From: Vitreoscilla sp.
GTDB lineage: Bacteria > Pseudomonadota > Gammaproteobacteria > Burkholderiales > Burkholderiaceae_C
Assembly: GCA_018780145.1 (NCBI GenBank)
Contig: JADMKA010000189.1
Coordinates: 1 to 50,189 of the forward strand
DNA length: 50,189 nucleotides
Direction: 5' to 3'
Positions 1 through 8,566 of the stretch are shown here, piece by piece. The notes beneath the pieces are model-generated. The model was not told the origin of the DNA and did not search any database. It was given only the letters and a program-made list of their open reading frames with translations. Position 1 is the stretch's first letter. Every line of letters starts with the position of its first letter. The position numbers were made by a program, and so were the translations under genes.

Positions 1-233
1 GCACTCACTGTCGCAAGGAATTCACCTCGGCGCAATTAGTGTTAACAGGCCCTAGACAGGAAGCTGCCGGTCACCCAAGGGCAGGACCAGAGTGCCAGAG
101 CCGCAAGAATCAGGTGCCGGTCAGCAGTCGTTCGTGTGGGCCGGCAATCGACCCGTTGCCGACATTCAAGAAATAAGGAAGCCGTCACTCGCTGCGGCGG
201 GGCAGTTCAACCTGACGAGCGTCCGCCTCTTGC

Positions 234-1433
234 CTATTGGCTCTCGCGCCGCACCAAACGCAAGTACCTATGATCATCACGGAGCGGGCCGCCAGCGGTA
301 TGGCCACCCTTGAACGAGACCATTTGAACGTGCGGGGCGTGGTAATTCCACTTGATGTCGTTCTCGCCAAAGGTCGATGTATAGAAGAAGTCGGCAGGTG
401 TATTAGGAAACGCAAATGCATCGATCGAAGGGAAGGACAAGTAATTCACGCTGTTGTCCACAATGCTGTAGAGCTCCTTGATGTTCGGTACGCGCCAGCC
501 CTTGCCGGCGGCTCGGGCATATTTGAACGTCTCCCTTGGTTCAAACAGCGTCGGCGTCCCATCGCAGGATTGCGCGCTGTTGTTCCAGGTCATGCCTTCG
601 GTGCAGCGGCGCCACACCAGCCCGGTCAGGGTATCCGTGACCTCGGTGCCATCCAACGAAGGAGCGAACCGACCCTTAGCAACCGCTCGGGCGGATCCGT
701 ACACCAGCCGAACGAATTGCGGGATAGCCGGCCGTTCACTCTTGGCCGACCACCCGAAGTCGTTTTGCCAAATCCGGTAGTACTCATGGAACGCGCCGTT
801 GACGGTGCTGGTCCAGTTGTTGTCGGTCGCCGGTGAGTAGATGAAGAAGTCGGGGTCAAAAAGCGGGGCACCAGAATTTCCAACGCCCATCCCATAGTGC
901 ATGATGGAATGGAACTCAAGCATGTCCGGCAGCCGCCAGCGGTTGCTTCCGCACAGCCCATCTGAATTGGTCGCGTCGATCAGCCAGGCAGCATCGAGGG
1001 GGTCAAGGGGGGTTCCCTTGTTGGTGAACTTCCGCAGGTGGTCATGCACGCCCTGGTCATTGGTCTTGGCCTCCCAGGTCAACTTGGTCACGTCGTCGCG
1101 GACGCATCCCCAGTTGTCCGGCCCGTCGCCCAGCACCGGGTCTGCCGGACAACTCCCCTCGCCGGCCATCTCCCCCGAGCGACACACCTTGCTAAAGCGG
1201 AAGCCCGCGGCGCCGTCACGGGGGTCGGAGTGGTTGGCGTCGCGCCCGAACTCCGCGTCCTGCCCACTCTTGAGGCACTGCGGCGACCAGGCTCTGTGCT
1301 GATCCACGTGCACGAGGCATTGGGTCATCCCGGTGTCGTTGAGCCTGAAGCGTTCTGCCCCTGAGGCCGCTGCAGCAGATATTCCGCCGACCACACAAAT
1401 GACCGAGAACGCTGAATGGAGGGGTGATGGCAC
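234..1433 (-). CDS. Secreted DUF1566 (Lcl C-terminal type) protein
   Basis: This 399-residue protein starts at a GTG and begins with a hydrophobic stretch (residues about 8-25) that looks like a signal peptide, so it is probably exported. The mature part holds two copies of the DUF1566 / Lcl C-terminal module. Each has a T-K/G-L-x-W opening (about 116-120 and 265-272) and a WRLPD or WRVPN turn (166-170 and about 318), and the second closes with LRLVRRE, the usual end of the module. In Legionella Lcl the family is linked to surface adhesion, but most members have no assigned function. The gene stands alone, with about 600 bases of apparently non-coding sequence upstream. The family call is firm; the role is unknown. 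Confidence 0.8.
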   Translation of the reverse strand: MPSPLHSAFSVICVVGGISAAAASGAERFRLNDTGMTQCLVHVDQHRAWSPQCLKSGQDAEFGRDANHSDPRDGAAGFRFSKVCRSGEMAGEGSCPADPVLGDGPDNWGCVRDDVTKLTWEAKTNDQGVHDHLRKFTNKGTPLDPLDAAWLIDATNSDGLCGSNRWRLPDMLEFHSIMHYGMGVGNSGAPLFDPDFFIYSPATDNNWTSTVNGAFHEYYRIWQNDFGWSAKSERPAIPQFVRLVYGSARAVAKGRFAPSLDGTEVTDTLTGLVWRRCTEGMTWNNSAQSCDGTPTLFEPRETFKYARAAGKGWRVPNIKELYSIVDNSVNYLSFPSIDAFAFPNTPADFFYTSTFGENDIKWNYHAPHVQMVSFKGGHTAGGPLRDDHRYLRLVRRESQ

Positions 1434-2052
1434 GGTGTGTCTTCTTGAACAGACGCGCTATTGCACGCGCAAGAACCGGATATGCCTACCCCCACTCCTC
1501 GGGGGATCAAGCGCCCGGATCGGCAACGTCGCCCGGGAGGGCCTGTTGTTAGCAGCCTCGGCCGACCGCATTGTGGCAGGGGGCGCAACGGCAGCTCCTG
1601 GCCGACCTCCGACGGCCGGTTCTCGGAACTGCTCGCCCCGAAGCGGCCAGTCAGGTTGCGCTCTTGAACGTCAGCAATGTGGCGTCGAACTCGTCTGACC
1701 GAGTACCCGGCATCGGCCACAACCGGTCCTTCCCGACGCGCCCTCAGGTCTTGTCCATGACCGCCTACGAACGACAGGTTTACGGCGACGAATCTGAGCC
1801 CTTCGTTGGCTCGACTCGGCCACAAGCGGCCTGCGGTGGTGGCCCGCTATAGGGGTGTCCACAGGCTGCCGAGGCGTCGGGACGCGTGGCCTGGCTCGCG
1901 GCCTGCTCTCAGGTGTTGCGGGCGCTGGAGATCAGAAGCAGGCAGCAGTTGGCCATGCCATCGCAGCTGAGGAGGACCGGCCGGCAGGCCCGCCATGTTG
2001 CTGGCACTCGCAAAGGCCTTACCGACTGAATGTCTTGGTTTCCAGTTGGTGC
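1434..2052. other. Gene-poor stretch
   Basis: Several short open frames occur on both strands, but none has a recognisable domain, a ribosome binding site or a plausible composition. The stretch should hold the promoter of the minus-strand DUF1566 gene and the tail of the AraC transcript. It may be a decayed gene, but I cannot name one. Confidence 0.4.
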
Positions 2053-2874
2053 TCAGTCTTCAGCCGTTTCGCCGCGCTGCCAGTGTGTTGGGGTCGCCCT
2101 TACCCGTTGCAGAAAAACGCAACCAAAGGCACCCGGGCTGGCATAGCCCACGTCGGCTGCCACCTGCTTTACGGGTAGCCCCCTGCGCAAGAGTGTGCGG
2201 GCCAAGCCCAGGCGCCAGCCTGTCACGTAGTCCGCAGGTGGCACACCCACCGTGCGTTTGAAGTGCGCCGCGAATCGCGCGCGCGACATGCCGGCCAACT
2301 CCGCCATGCTGTCCAGGTTCCAGCCCTCCGCAGGTTCTGCATGCAGCGCACTCATGGCCTTGGCCAGCCGTGCGTCGGCCAGGCCAGCCATGACACCGCT
2401 GTTCACTAAGCGGTGTTCGATGGCATGCCGCAAGAGCTGGATCACCAGCACCTCGGTCAGCCGATCCACCACCGCGCCGTGCCCACAGCGGCTGTTCCGT
2501 GCTTCGCTGAACAGCAGTTGTTGGGCCAGATCGAGACCAGGCAACTGCGCCAGCGGCACGCACAGCAAGAACGGCAATCCGCGCAGCAGTGGGTTGTCGT
2601 CTCCGGCGCCGAAGTCGATCGATGCGCAGACGACATCGGCGCCCGGGCTGTCGCCCCCGTCGAGCCGGTGAGCAACTGGGCGCGGGATGAATACCACGCT
2701 AGGTTCATCGACGGTGCTGCGCCGTCCTTGCGGGTCGGTCAGGAGCAAAGGGCCGCGTCGCACCAGGTGGAGGTAGCCCGCCCCGGTGCTGCCGTCGAAA
2801 TCGGCTGAGCCGCACAGTGTGCCGCTGTGAACGACGCGGGCGTGCAACTCGAAGCGCTGGAGCAGGGCCGACAA
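2053..2874 (-). CDS. AraC-family regulator with cupin-like sensor (copy 1)
   Basis: This 273-residue regulator has an N-terminal cupin-type sensor half (about 1-170, of the kind annotated as AraC-binding cupin) and a C-terminal AraC/XylS DNA-binding half (about 180-262). The latter has a first helix-turn-helix around AELAGMSRARFAAHFKRTVG and a second around VKQVAADVGYASPGAF. No ATG fits the start: the open frame can begin at TTG 2874, while the equivalent of the ATG of copy 2 at 8567-9403 is a CTG at 2886. The start is therefore uncertain. It is divergent from the HAD/GST/GST gene run at 2980, the natural candidate target. Copy 2 is closely similar along its whole length. Confidence 0.85.
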   Translation of the reverse strand: MSALLQRFELHARVVHSGTLCGSADFDGSTGAGYLHLVRRGPLLLTDPQGRRSTVDEPSVVFIPRPVAHRLDGGDSPGADVVCASIDFGAGDDNPLLRGLPFLLCVPLAQLPGLDLAQQLLFSEARNSRCGHGAVVDRLTEVLVIQLLRHAIEHRLVNSGVMAGLADARLAKAMSALHAEPAEGWNLDSMAELAGMSRARFAAHFKRTVGVPPADYVTGWRLGLARTLLRRGLPVKQVAADVGYASPGAFGCVFLQRVRATPTHWQRGETAED

Positions 2875-2906
2875 ACGGTCAGACAGGAGATGAATAGGTG
2901 GAAGAA

Positions 2907-2933
2907 GGAGACGAAAAGAGGCTGATCATCTCA
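2907..2933. promoter_or_regulatory. Conserved block in divergent AraC promoter, copy 1
   Basis: GGAGACGA (2907-2914) and ATCATCTCA (2925-2933) recur, with the same 18-base start-to-start spacing, at 9437-9463 upstream of the second AraC gene. Most other bases of the two intergenic regions differ. This suggests a shared regulator site between araC copy 1 and the HAD gene. That it is an AraC operator is inference. Confidence 0.45.
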
Positions 2934-2979
2934 GAACTACCGCTAGAGTGGCTCCATTCTGGGAACACGACTGGACACC

Positions 2980-3681
2980 ATGCGCTACGACGCTTTGGCC
3001 TTCGACACGGGCGGTACGGTGCTCGACTGGCATGGATCACTGGTCGACGAACTGGCACGCGTGCCCGCCTGGCAGGGCCAGCCCTTTGACCGACACGAAT
3101 TCGCGAACGCCTGGCGGCGCAGCACCATGAAGGGCATCGTCGGCCAGGCGCGACCGGCGTTCAACATGGATGACGTCCACCTGCGGGCGCTCGACGACAC
3201 GGTGCAGGTGTTCGGTCTGCCTGCGTTGGCCGAGCAAAGTCGGCACGACCTCTAGCGCGCCTGGCACCGCCTGAGCGCCTGGCCCGATTTCGCGCCGGCG
3301 CTCGCGCGGCTGCGACAGCGCGTGCCAGTGGTGTCGTTCACGATGCTGCCGACATCCCTGGTCATCGACGTGTCGCGCCGCAATGGCCTCACCTGGGACG
3401 CCATCGTCTCGTGCGAAATGATCGGCGTCTACAAGCCCCATCGCGAAGCGTATGTCACGGCGGCCCGCTGGCTGAACCTCTCACCCGACCGCATCCTGAT
3501 GGTGGCGTGCCACAACTTCGACCTCAACGCGGCCCACGATGCGGGGCTGCGCACCGCATTCGTCGCCCGCCCCGACGAGTGGGGGCCAGCAGGCCCGCCC
3601 GACCCTCATCCCAACATGGCCTACGACCACATCGTCGACGGCTTCGCCGCCCTGTGCGATCTGGTTCTTTCCACCGACTGA
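2980..3681 (+). pseudogene. HAD type II (haloacid dehalogenase-like) gene with internal TAG
   Basis: The frame reads as a HAD-superfamily hydrolase of the L-2-haloacid dehalogenase type. There is an FDTGGTVLDW start (Asp9 as expected nucleophile), and a C-terminal half with VYKPHREAY and an Asp-containing end motif around CHNFDLNAAHDAGLRTAF. Codon 92 (3253-3255) is TAG. Reading through it in the same frame restores the family sequence immediately (RAWHRLSAWPDFAPAL), so a single nonsense change separates a 91-residue front from the rest. The complete protein would have 233 codons, normal for the family. The stop removes the lysine and second aspartate needed for catalysis, so the gene is inactive unless suppressed or a sequencing error. 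It leads the run into the two GST genes. Confidence 0.8.
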
Positions 3682-3691
3682 GGATGCCGCC

Positions 3692-4390
3692 TTGATCAAG
3701 TTCTACTACCACCCGTCGCCTAACCCAGCCAAGGTTGCCCTGTTTCTCGAAGAGGCAGCGCTCCCCTACGAGATGGTTCCGATCGACACCCGCCGGGGCG
3801 ACCAGCACGCGCCGGCGTTCCTGGCCATCAACCCGAACGGCAAGACGCCGGCGCTGGTCGACGGTGACGCAGTCGTATTCGACAGCAACGCCATCCTGCT
3901 CTACCTGGCCGAGAAGACCGGGCAATTCCTGCCGGTGAACACGCCAGCAGCGCGGGCCGCAATGCACTCGTGGCTGATGTTCGTGGCCTCCGGCATCGGC
4001 CCCTATTCGGGGCAGTCGGTGCACTTCAGGCACGCCGCGCCGGAGCCGAAGACCTATTCGCTCAACCGTTACGACTTCGAAGCCTGGCGCCATTGGACGA
4101 TCATCGACAAGCACCTCGCAGGGCGCGTTTGGATGCTGGGCAACGACTACACGATCGTCGACATGGCGGTCTGGGGATGGGCGCGCGTCGTTCCCTATGT
4201 GCTCGGCACCGACCCCTGGGAGAAGTTGCCCAACGTCAAGCGCTTGCTCGACACGGTCAACGCGCGGCCGGCGGCGCAACGCGCCGAGGCGCTGAAAGCC
4301 CGGCACGCTTTCAAGACCGAGGTCGACGACGAAACGCGACGCGCGCTGTTCCCGCAGAACGCCCGGCTGGCTGCAGCGCCCGGAGTCTGA
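3692..4390 (+). CDS. Glutathione S-transferase family protein (first of pair)
   Basis: This 232-residue protein opens with a thioredoxin-like GST N-domain. It has PNPAKV at the position of the active loop, NPNGKTPALVD with the cis-proline, and DSNAILLYLAEKTG, the glutathione-binding turn. A helical C-domain follows, containing NDYTIVDMAVWGW. I place the start at TTG 3692 because an AGGA lies 7 bases upstream and the family alignment begins IKFYY. The only nearby ATG (3684) is out of frame. The gene begins 10 bases after the HAD frame and ends one base before the second GST, so the three are probably co-transcribed. It belongs to the YfcG/Ure2p-like branch; the substrate is unknown. Confidence 0.88.
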   Translation: MIKFYYHPSPNPAKVALFLEEAALPYEMVPIDTRRGDQHAPAFLAINPNGKTPALVDGDAVVFDSNAILLYLAEKTGQFLPVNTPAARAAMHSWLMFVASGIGPYSGQSVHFRHAAPEPKTYSLNRYDFEAWRHWTIIDKHLAGRVWMLGNDYTIVDMAVWGWARVVPYVLGTDPWEKLPNVKRLLDTVNARPAAQRAEALKARHAFKTEVDDETRRALFPQNARLAAAPGV

Positions 4391-4391
4391 T

Positions 4392-5090
4392 GTGATCGAT
4401 CTGTACTACTGGACGACGCCGAATGGCCACAAGGCCACGATGTTCCTTGAGGAGGCAGCGCTGCCTTACCGCATCGTGCCCATCCACATTGGCCGCGGCG
4501 AGCAGTTTGCGCCGGAGTTCCTGCGCATCGCGCCGAACAATCGCATCCCGGCAATCGTCGACCACGAGCCGGCCGACGCTGGCCCGCCGCTGTCGCTTTT
4601 CGAGTCGGGCGCCATCCTGCAATACCTGGCCGACAAGACGAGTAGCTTCATCCCGCAGGACTTGCGCGGCCGCAGCATGGTGCTGCAATGGCTGTACTGG
4701 CAGATGGGAGGCCTGGGGCCGATGGCCGGACAGAACCACCACTTCGTTCAGTACGCGCCCGAGCCACTGCCCTATGCCATCGAGCGCTATGTCAAGGAGA
4801 CTTCGCGGCTCTACGGCGTGTTGAACAAGCAGCTCGGCGACGGGCGCGCCTTTATCGCAGGCGACTACTCGATCGCGGACATGGCGTGCTACCCGTGGAT
4901 CGTGCCGCACGAACGCCAGCGCCAGACCTTGTCCGACTTCCCACACTTGAAGAGTTGGTTCGAGCGGGTACGCGACCGGCCGGCCACAGTGCGCGCCTAT
5001 GAGAAGGCCAATGAAATCAACACGACCCCGGTGGTCGATAGCGCATCTCGCAGCCTGCTGTTCGGGCAGGACGCCGGCACCGTACGCTAG
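4392..5090 (+). CDS. yfcG: YfcG-like glutathione S-transferase / disulfide-bond reductase
   Basis: This 232-residue protein has a GTG start, the same length as its upstream neighbour, from which it is separated by one base. It closely follows E. coli YfcG: TPNGHK in the active loop, NNRIPAIVDH, LFESGAILQYLADKT, GGLGPMAGQNHHF, and DYSIADMACYPW in the C-domain. YfcG proteins reduce disulfides with glutathione and have little classical transferase activity, so a role in thiol-disulfide reduction is likely. The two adjacent GSTs look like a tandem duplication that then diverged. The context (HAD dehalogenase-like gene, GST pair, exporter-like transporter) would suit handling of an organic substrate, but this is inference. 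Confidence 0.88.
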   Translation: MIDLYYWTTPNGHKATMFLEEAALPYRIVPIHIGRGEQFAPEFLRIAPNNRIPAIVDHEPADAGPPLSLFESGAILQYLADKTSSFIPQDLRGRSMVLQWLYWQMGGLGPMAGQNHHFVQYAPEPLPYAIERYVKETSRLYGVLNKQLGDGRAFIAGDYSIADMACYPWIVPHERQRQTLSDFPHLKSWFERVRDRPATVRAYEKANEINTTPVVDSASRSLLFGQDAGTVR

Positions 5091-5250
5091 TTCAGAACGC
5101 CTCGGTTTGGCTGCTGTCGGACCGATGTGACGTCGGCGTGATCGGGCTCTGCAAGTCGTCGCGGATCGCCTTCAATGTCGCCGCCCGCGACCCTGTGACT
5201 TCAAACTCAATTCGAATACGCCTTGGGCAAAAAGCCGGGCGTTACAGCTG

Positions 5251-6126
5251 ATGCTGATCAAGATCATCGAAATCACATTGCCGATATTCGCCATTGCGCT
5301 TGTCGGCTTCTTCTACAGCCGCGCGGTGAAGCCGGACCTTGGTGGCGCGAACAAGCTGGTCGTCGAAGTCGCGCTGCCGATCTTGGTCTTTACCTCCCTC
5401 TCGACAAAGGACTTCCAGCCGGCGCAGGCAGGCTGGTTCTCGCTCGCTTCGGTCGCGCTCATACTGCTCAGCGGTGCATTGACCTACCCATGGGTGCGCC
5501 TGACGGGGTCGAACTGGCGCGCCGTGCTGCCATGCGCCATGTTCACCAACGTAGGGCCGGTCGGCATTCCACTGATCGTGCTGGCCTATGGGCCGGCGGG
5601 GCTCGCGCCCGCCGTCATTCTGCTGGTGTTGTCCAACATCCTGCATTTCACGATCGGCGCAGGATTGATGAGCGGGCGCGTGGACTGGAGGATGGTCTAT
5701 GCCAATCCGCTGGTCTGGTCTACCGTGCTTGGACTGGGATTCGCACAACTGCAATGGACACTGCCGATATGGGCCCAAACCCCGCTGAACATGATCGGCA
5801 GCATTCTCGTGCCCATGATGCTGCTGTCGCTCGGTGCGCGTTTGTCGACCAGCGAGGTCAAGGACGCAAAGGCCGGACTGATCACTGCAATTCTGACCTT
5901 GCTCACGCGTCTGCTGGCCTGCCTCTTGATCCTGCAAGTCATCCCGTTGCAGGGCCTGGAACGCGGCGCCCTCATCCTGTTTGCGTGCCTGCCCTCAGCC
6001 GTGTTCAACTTCCTGCTGGCAGACCGATTCCAGCAGTCACCCAATCAGGTGGCTTCTATGGTAATCGTCGGCCACGTGGCCAGCTTGCTGGCATTGCCAC
6101 TGGGCATCTGGTTGGCCTTTCGCTGA
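5251..6126 (+). CDS. AEC-family (auxin efflux carrier-type) transporter
   Basis: This 291-residue integral membrane protein has about ten hydrophobic segments in two sets, with the NVGPVGIPL motif of the AEC (BASS-related) fold in the middle of the first set and PLVWSTVLGLG starting the second. It is the usual length for bacterial AEC permeases, some of which export or exchange organic acids such as malate or malonate. The gene sits 160 bases after the GST pair on the same strand, and no terminator is evident in between. It may belong to the same AraC-controlled unit. The substrate cannot be read from the sequence. Confidence 0.85.
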   Translation: MLIKIIEITLPIFAIALVGFFYSRAVKPDLGGANKLVVEVALPILVFTSLSTKDFQPAQAGWFSLASVALILLSGALTYPWVRLTGSNWRAVLPCAMFTNVGPVGIPLIVLAYGPAGLAPAVILLVLSNILHFTIGAGLMSGRVDWRMVYANPLVWSTVLGLGFAQLQWTLPIWAQTPLNMIGSILVPMMLLSLGARLSTSEVKDAKAGLITAILTLLTRLLACLLILQVIPLQGLERGALILFACLPSAVFNFLLADRFQQSPNQVASMVIVGHVASLLALPLGIWLAFR

Positions 6127-6580
6127 CAGGGCCGAATGCGCACGGCGATGGCGTTAACCCACAAGCAACTGCAGGGGTTGCTCCTGGTCGGGCACCTTCG
6201 GCGTCGCACTTCGCGCGTGTGCGCGGATCATTCCTTTATGGCTGTCGATCAGGGGGCTCCTGTGACCGCTGGTGGTCGAGCCACGGCGGTCAGCTGCTGG
6301 AGCTCAGCGCCCGATCGCTGACAGCCAAGTTGCGTGGCCAGACAGCTGCCGGTCATGGCTGCCGGGGCCCGGGCATCTGCTGCCGCTGGCGACGGGCTGC
6401 TAGCCGGCGTCTCAAGGTTCGGGATAGGTTGCCCCTGAGCCTGTATGTGCTTCGCGCTTTCGCCGGACAGGCGTTGATTCGCTTGGCCGGCAGGGCATTC
6501 ACGGGACGATGCTGCTCGGCCGGCCCATCACCGCGGTGGCCTCGGTTTTCCGTGCGCTCGTCTGGTTCGACAGACAGGGC
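6127..6580. other. Gene-poor stretch between convergent genes
   Basis: About 450 bases lie between the AEC gene (+) and the lipoprotein gene (-). Short open frames are present but none has a start signal or a recognisable sequence, and I see no clear hairpin followed by a T-run. Confidence 0.4.
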
Positions 6581-7195
6581 TCAGCGCACCGGCTGGGCCA
6601 GCGAGACGCCGGGCAGGGCACCCTTGGCGCCGCGGTGAACGATGGGGCAGTTCAGAACCACCCTGGTGGCCTCCAGCGTCACGGCGCCACTGTCGGAGGC
6701 TGCCAGCACGGCCTCCTCCGACTTCAGCGTCTGCGGGGCTTTGCCAGCAGCCCACGTGACCTTGACCATCTGCCACAGCGGGCTGTAGGCCGTGTCGCGA
6801 CTCGCCGAACCCATCGGATAGGGTGCGGATGCAAAGATGCTTTCCTGCTTGAAGTTGGTCACGGCGTAGACCTTGTCCACCGACGACCGGCGGCCCGGCA
6901 CCGGCGGGCCCGCAGGCAAGGCATCGGCAAGCCGCGGAGCGAAGTTCGCACCCTTGGCCTCGGCCACGTCGGCATGCGAGACGTCGGTGGTGATGTAGAG
7001 GACCTCTTCCCCTTCAAACCAGCCGCGCAGCACCGGGATCGATGCCTGGCCGTTGCCAGCGAGCGGCGGCGCCGTGCCGCAGGCGCCCAGCAGCAGCAGG
7101 GGCAGACTTGCCAGCGCCATGTGGGCCCTGTGCAGGCACGGCCAGGGTCTGGACGCCACAGGGCGCCCAAGAGCGGTCTTCATCTGCACGGCCAT
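6581..7195 (-). CDS. Putative lipoprotein of unknown function
   Basis: This 204-residue protein starts at ATG 7195, chosen because AAGAAGG sits 7 bases upstream. Internal ATGs at 7183 and 7120 are alternatives. A hydrophobic run ending in LLLLGAC is a typical lipobox, so the mature protein should be lipid-anchored at the following cysteine. The rest includes GEEVLYITTDVSHADVAEA, DKVYAVTNF and a C-terminal VVLNCPIVHRG. I recall similar conserved, uncharacterised lipoprotein-like proteins (possibly DUF7482) but cannot assign a function. It is divergent from the thioredoxin gene, with about 235 bases between them. Confidence 0.65.
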   Translation of the reverse strand: MAVQMKTALGRPVASRPWPCLHRAHMALASLPLLLLGACGTAPPLAGNGQASIPVLRGWFEGEEVLYITTDVSHADVAEAKGANFAPRLADALPAGPPVPGRRSSVDKVYAVTNFKQESIFASAPYPMGSASRDTAYSPLWQMVKVTWAAGKAPQTLKSEEAVLAASDSGAVTLEATRVVLNCPIVHRGAKGALPGVSLAQPVR

Positions 7196-7431
7196 GCATG
7201 AACCTTCTTGTCCGAGTCCGGGATCCCGCATTGTTGATGGGCAGGCCGTTGGCCGGCGCGCGCGAGACGAATCGCATGCTGTCCGAGTCGATCGGTTCAC
7301 TGCCTAGTCTCTCGATCCGGACAATCACCTGAGCTGGATGTAAGGAACTGCCCACGCCTGACGACCGACACCGACAGGCCCGCTTTGCGGGCTGCCTGAC
7401 CGCGACGCCACCCCACCCCCGAAGGAACACC

Positions 7432-7812
7432 GTGAAGCTTGTCCACCTGATCACCGCCGCTGTCCTCGGCTTCGCCGCAGCTGCGTCCCACGCACTTGAC
7501 GTCAAACCCTATTCGGCGGCAGCCCTGGCTGAAGCGCAGAAGGCCGACAAGCCGGTGGCGCTGCACTTTCGCGCCGACTGGTGCCCGACCTGCCGCGCTC
7601 AGGACAAGTTGCTCGACGCAATGAAGTCCGAGCCGGGTCTCGATATCACCGTGCTGGCGGTGAACTACGACACCGAGAAGGACCTGAAGAAGCAATTCAC
7701 CATCCGCAGCCAGTCCACGCTGGTGGTGTTGCGTGGCCAGAAGGAAACCGGCCGCAGCATCAACGACACCACCGCTGCCGGCTTGCGCACCGCGCTGAAG
7801 ACGGCACTTTGA
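7432..7812 (+). CDS. Exported thioredoxin-fold protein
   Basis: This 126-residue protein has a GTG start behind a GAAGGA ribosome binding site. Residues 1-21 form a signal peptide ending ASHA, so the protein acts outside the cytoplasm. The thioredoxin active site is WCPTC (Cys51, Cys54), followed by the expected VNYDTEKDLKKQFTI and the strand STLVVLRG. The family's cis-proline is replaced by serine-threonine (SQST), which may affect substrate binding. The CcdA-like gene begins 13 bases downstream. The likely job is a periplasmic thiol reductase recharged by that membrane partner, comparable to the gamma domain of DsbD. Confidence 0.85.
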   Translation: MKLVHLITAAVLGFAAAASHALDVKPYSAAALAEAQKADKPVALHFRADWCPTCRAQDKLLDAMKSEPGLDITVLAVNYDTEKDLKKQFTIRSQSTLVVLRGQKETGRSINDTTAAGLRTALKTAL

Positions 7813-7825
7813 GCGCGCCTGCCCG

Positions 7826-8560
7826 ATGTCGCTTGCGCTGTCGCTGCCTCAGTTAGGGCTGAGTGTGGCTGCGGGTGGCCTGACCACCCTGTCACCCTGC
7901 GTGTTTCCGCTGCTGCCGCTGGTGTTGGGCGGTGCGGTGCAGGGCCACCGTCTCGCACCGGTGGCCATGGGCCTGGGGATGATGCTGTCGTTCGCCGCCA
8001 TCGGCGTGGTGCTCGGTGCGCTCGGGCCCGCGCTGGGCATCGACGCCGACACCATCCGCGTCGCCGGCGCGGTGATGTTGATCGCCTTTGCACTGGTGAT
8101 GCTGGTGCCCGCGCTGGGTGAGCGCTTCTCGCAATGGATGCTGCCCATCGCCAGCGCGGCCAACGCCGCTTCGACGCGGCTTGACGGCGGCTCCCTGCTC
8201 GGTGCCGCGGCGCTGGGGGCCGTGCTGGGCCTGGTGTGGAGCCCGTGCTCCGGGCCACTGCTGGGCTCGGCGCTGACGCTGGTGGCCAGCGAAGGCGGCG
8301 CATGGAGGGGCGGTGTGGTGCTGGCCCTGTTCGGCCTGGGTGCGGCGATCCCACTGGTGGCGGTGGCCTATGCCTCGCGCAGCGGCTTCATGCGCGCCCG
8401 CGACTGGATCCTGGCGCGCATCGAGCGCGTGCGGCGCGGCTTTGCCGTGCTTCTGGGCGGCATGGGCATCGCCATCCTGACTGGCGCCGACAAGTGGGTC
8501 GAGGCGCGAGTCCTGGCTTGGCTGCCGGATGCCTGGGTGAACCTGACGATCGGTATCTGA
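7826..8560 (+). CDS. ccdA: CcdA/DsbD-type transmembrane electron carrier
   Basis: This 244-residue membrane protein has six predicted helices. Its two key cysteines lie in SPCVFPLLP (Cys25, first helix) and SPCSGPLLG (Cys141, fourth helix), the signature of the CcdA / DsbD beta domain that carries electrons from cytoplasmic thioredoxin to the periplasm. It follows the exported thioredoxin by 13 bases, so the two probably form a split DsbD-like relay. It ends 6 bases before the convergent AraC gene. The final acceptor could be the peroxiredoxin-like or lipoprotein neighbours, or a cytochrome c maturation step; the sequence does not decide. Confidence 0.88.
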   Translation: MSLALSLPQLGLSVAAGGLTTLSPCVFPLLPLVLGGAVQGHRLAPVAMGLGMMLSFAAIGVVLGALGPALGIDADTIRVAGAVMLIAFALVMLVPALGERFSQWMLPIASAANAASTRLDGGSLLGAAALGAVLGLVWSPCSGPLLGSALTLVASEGGAWRGGVVLALFGLGAAIPLVAVAYASRSGFMRARDWILARIERVRRGFAVLLGGMGIAILTGADKWVEARVLAWLPDAWVNLTIGI

Positions 8561-8566
8561 GTGAGC

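Noticed and set aside
1560-1680. CAPCH heme-binding-like motif in one minus-strand frame
   Set aside because: The frame stops a few codons later and upstream, and nothing else resembles a cytochrome.
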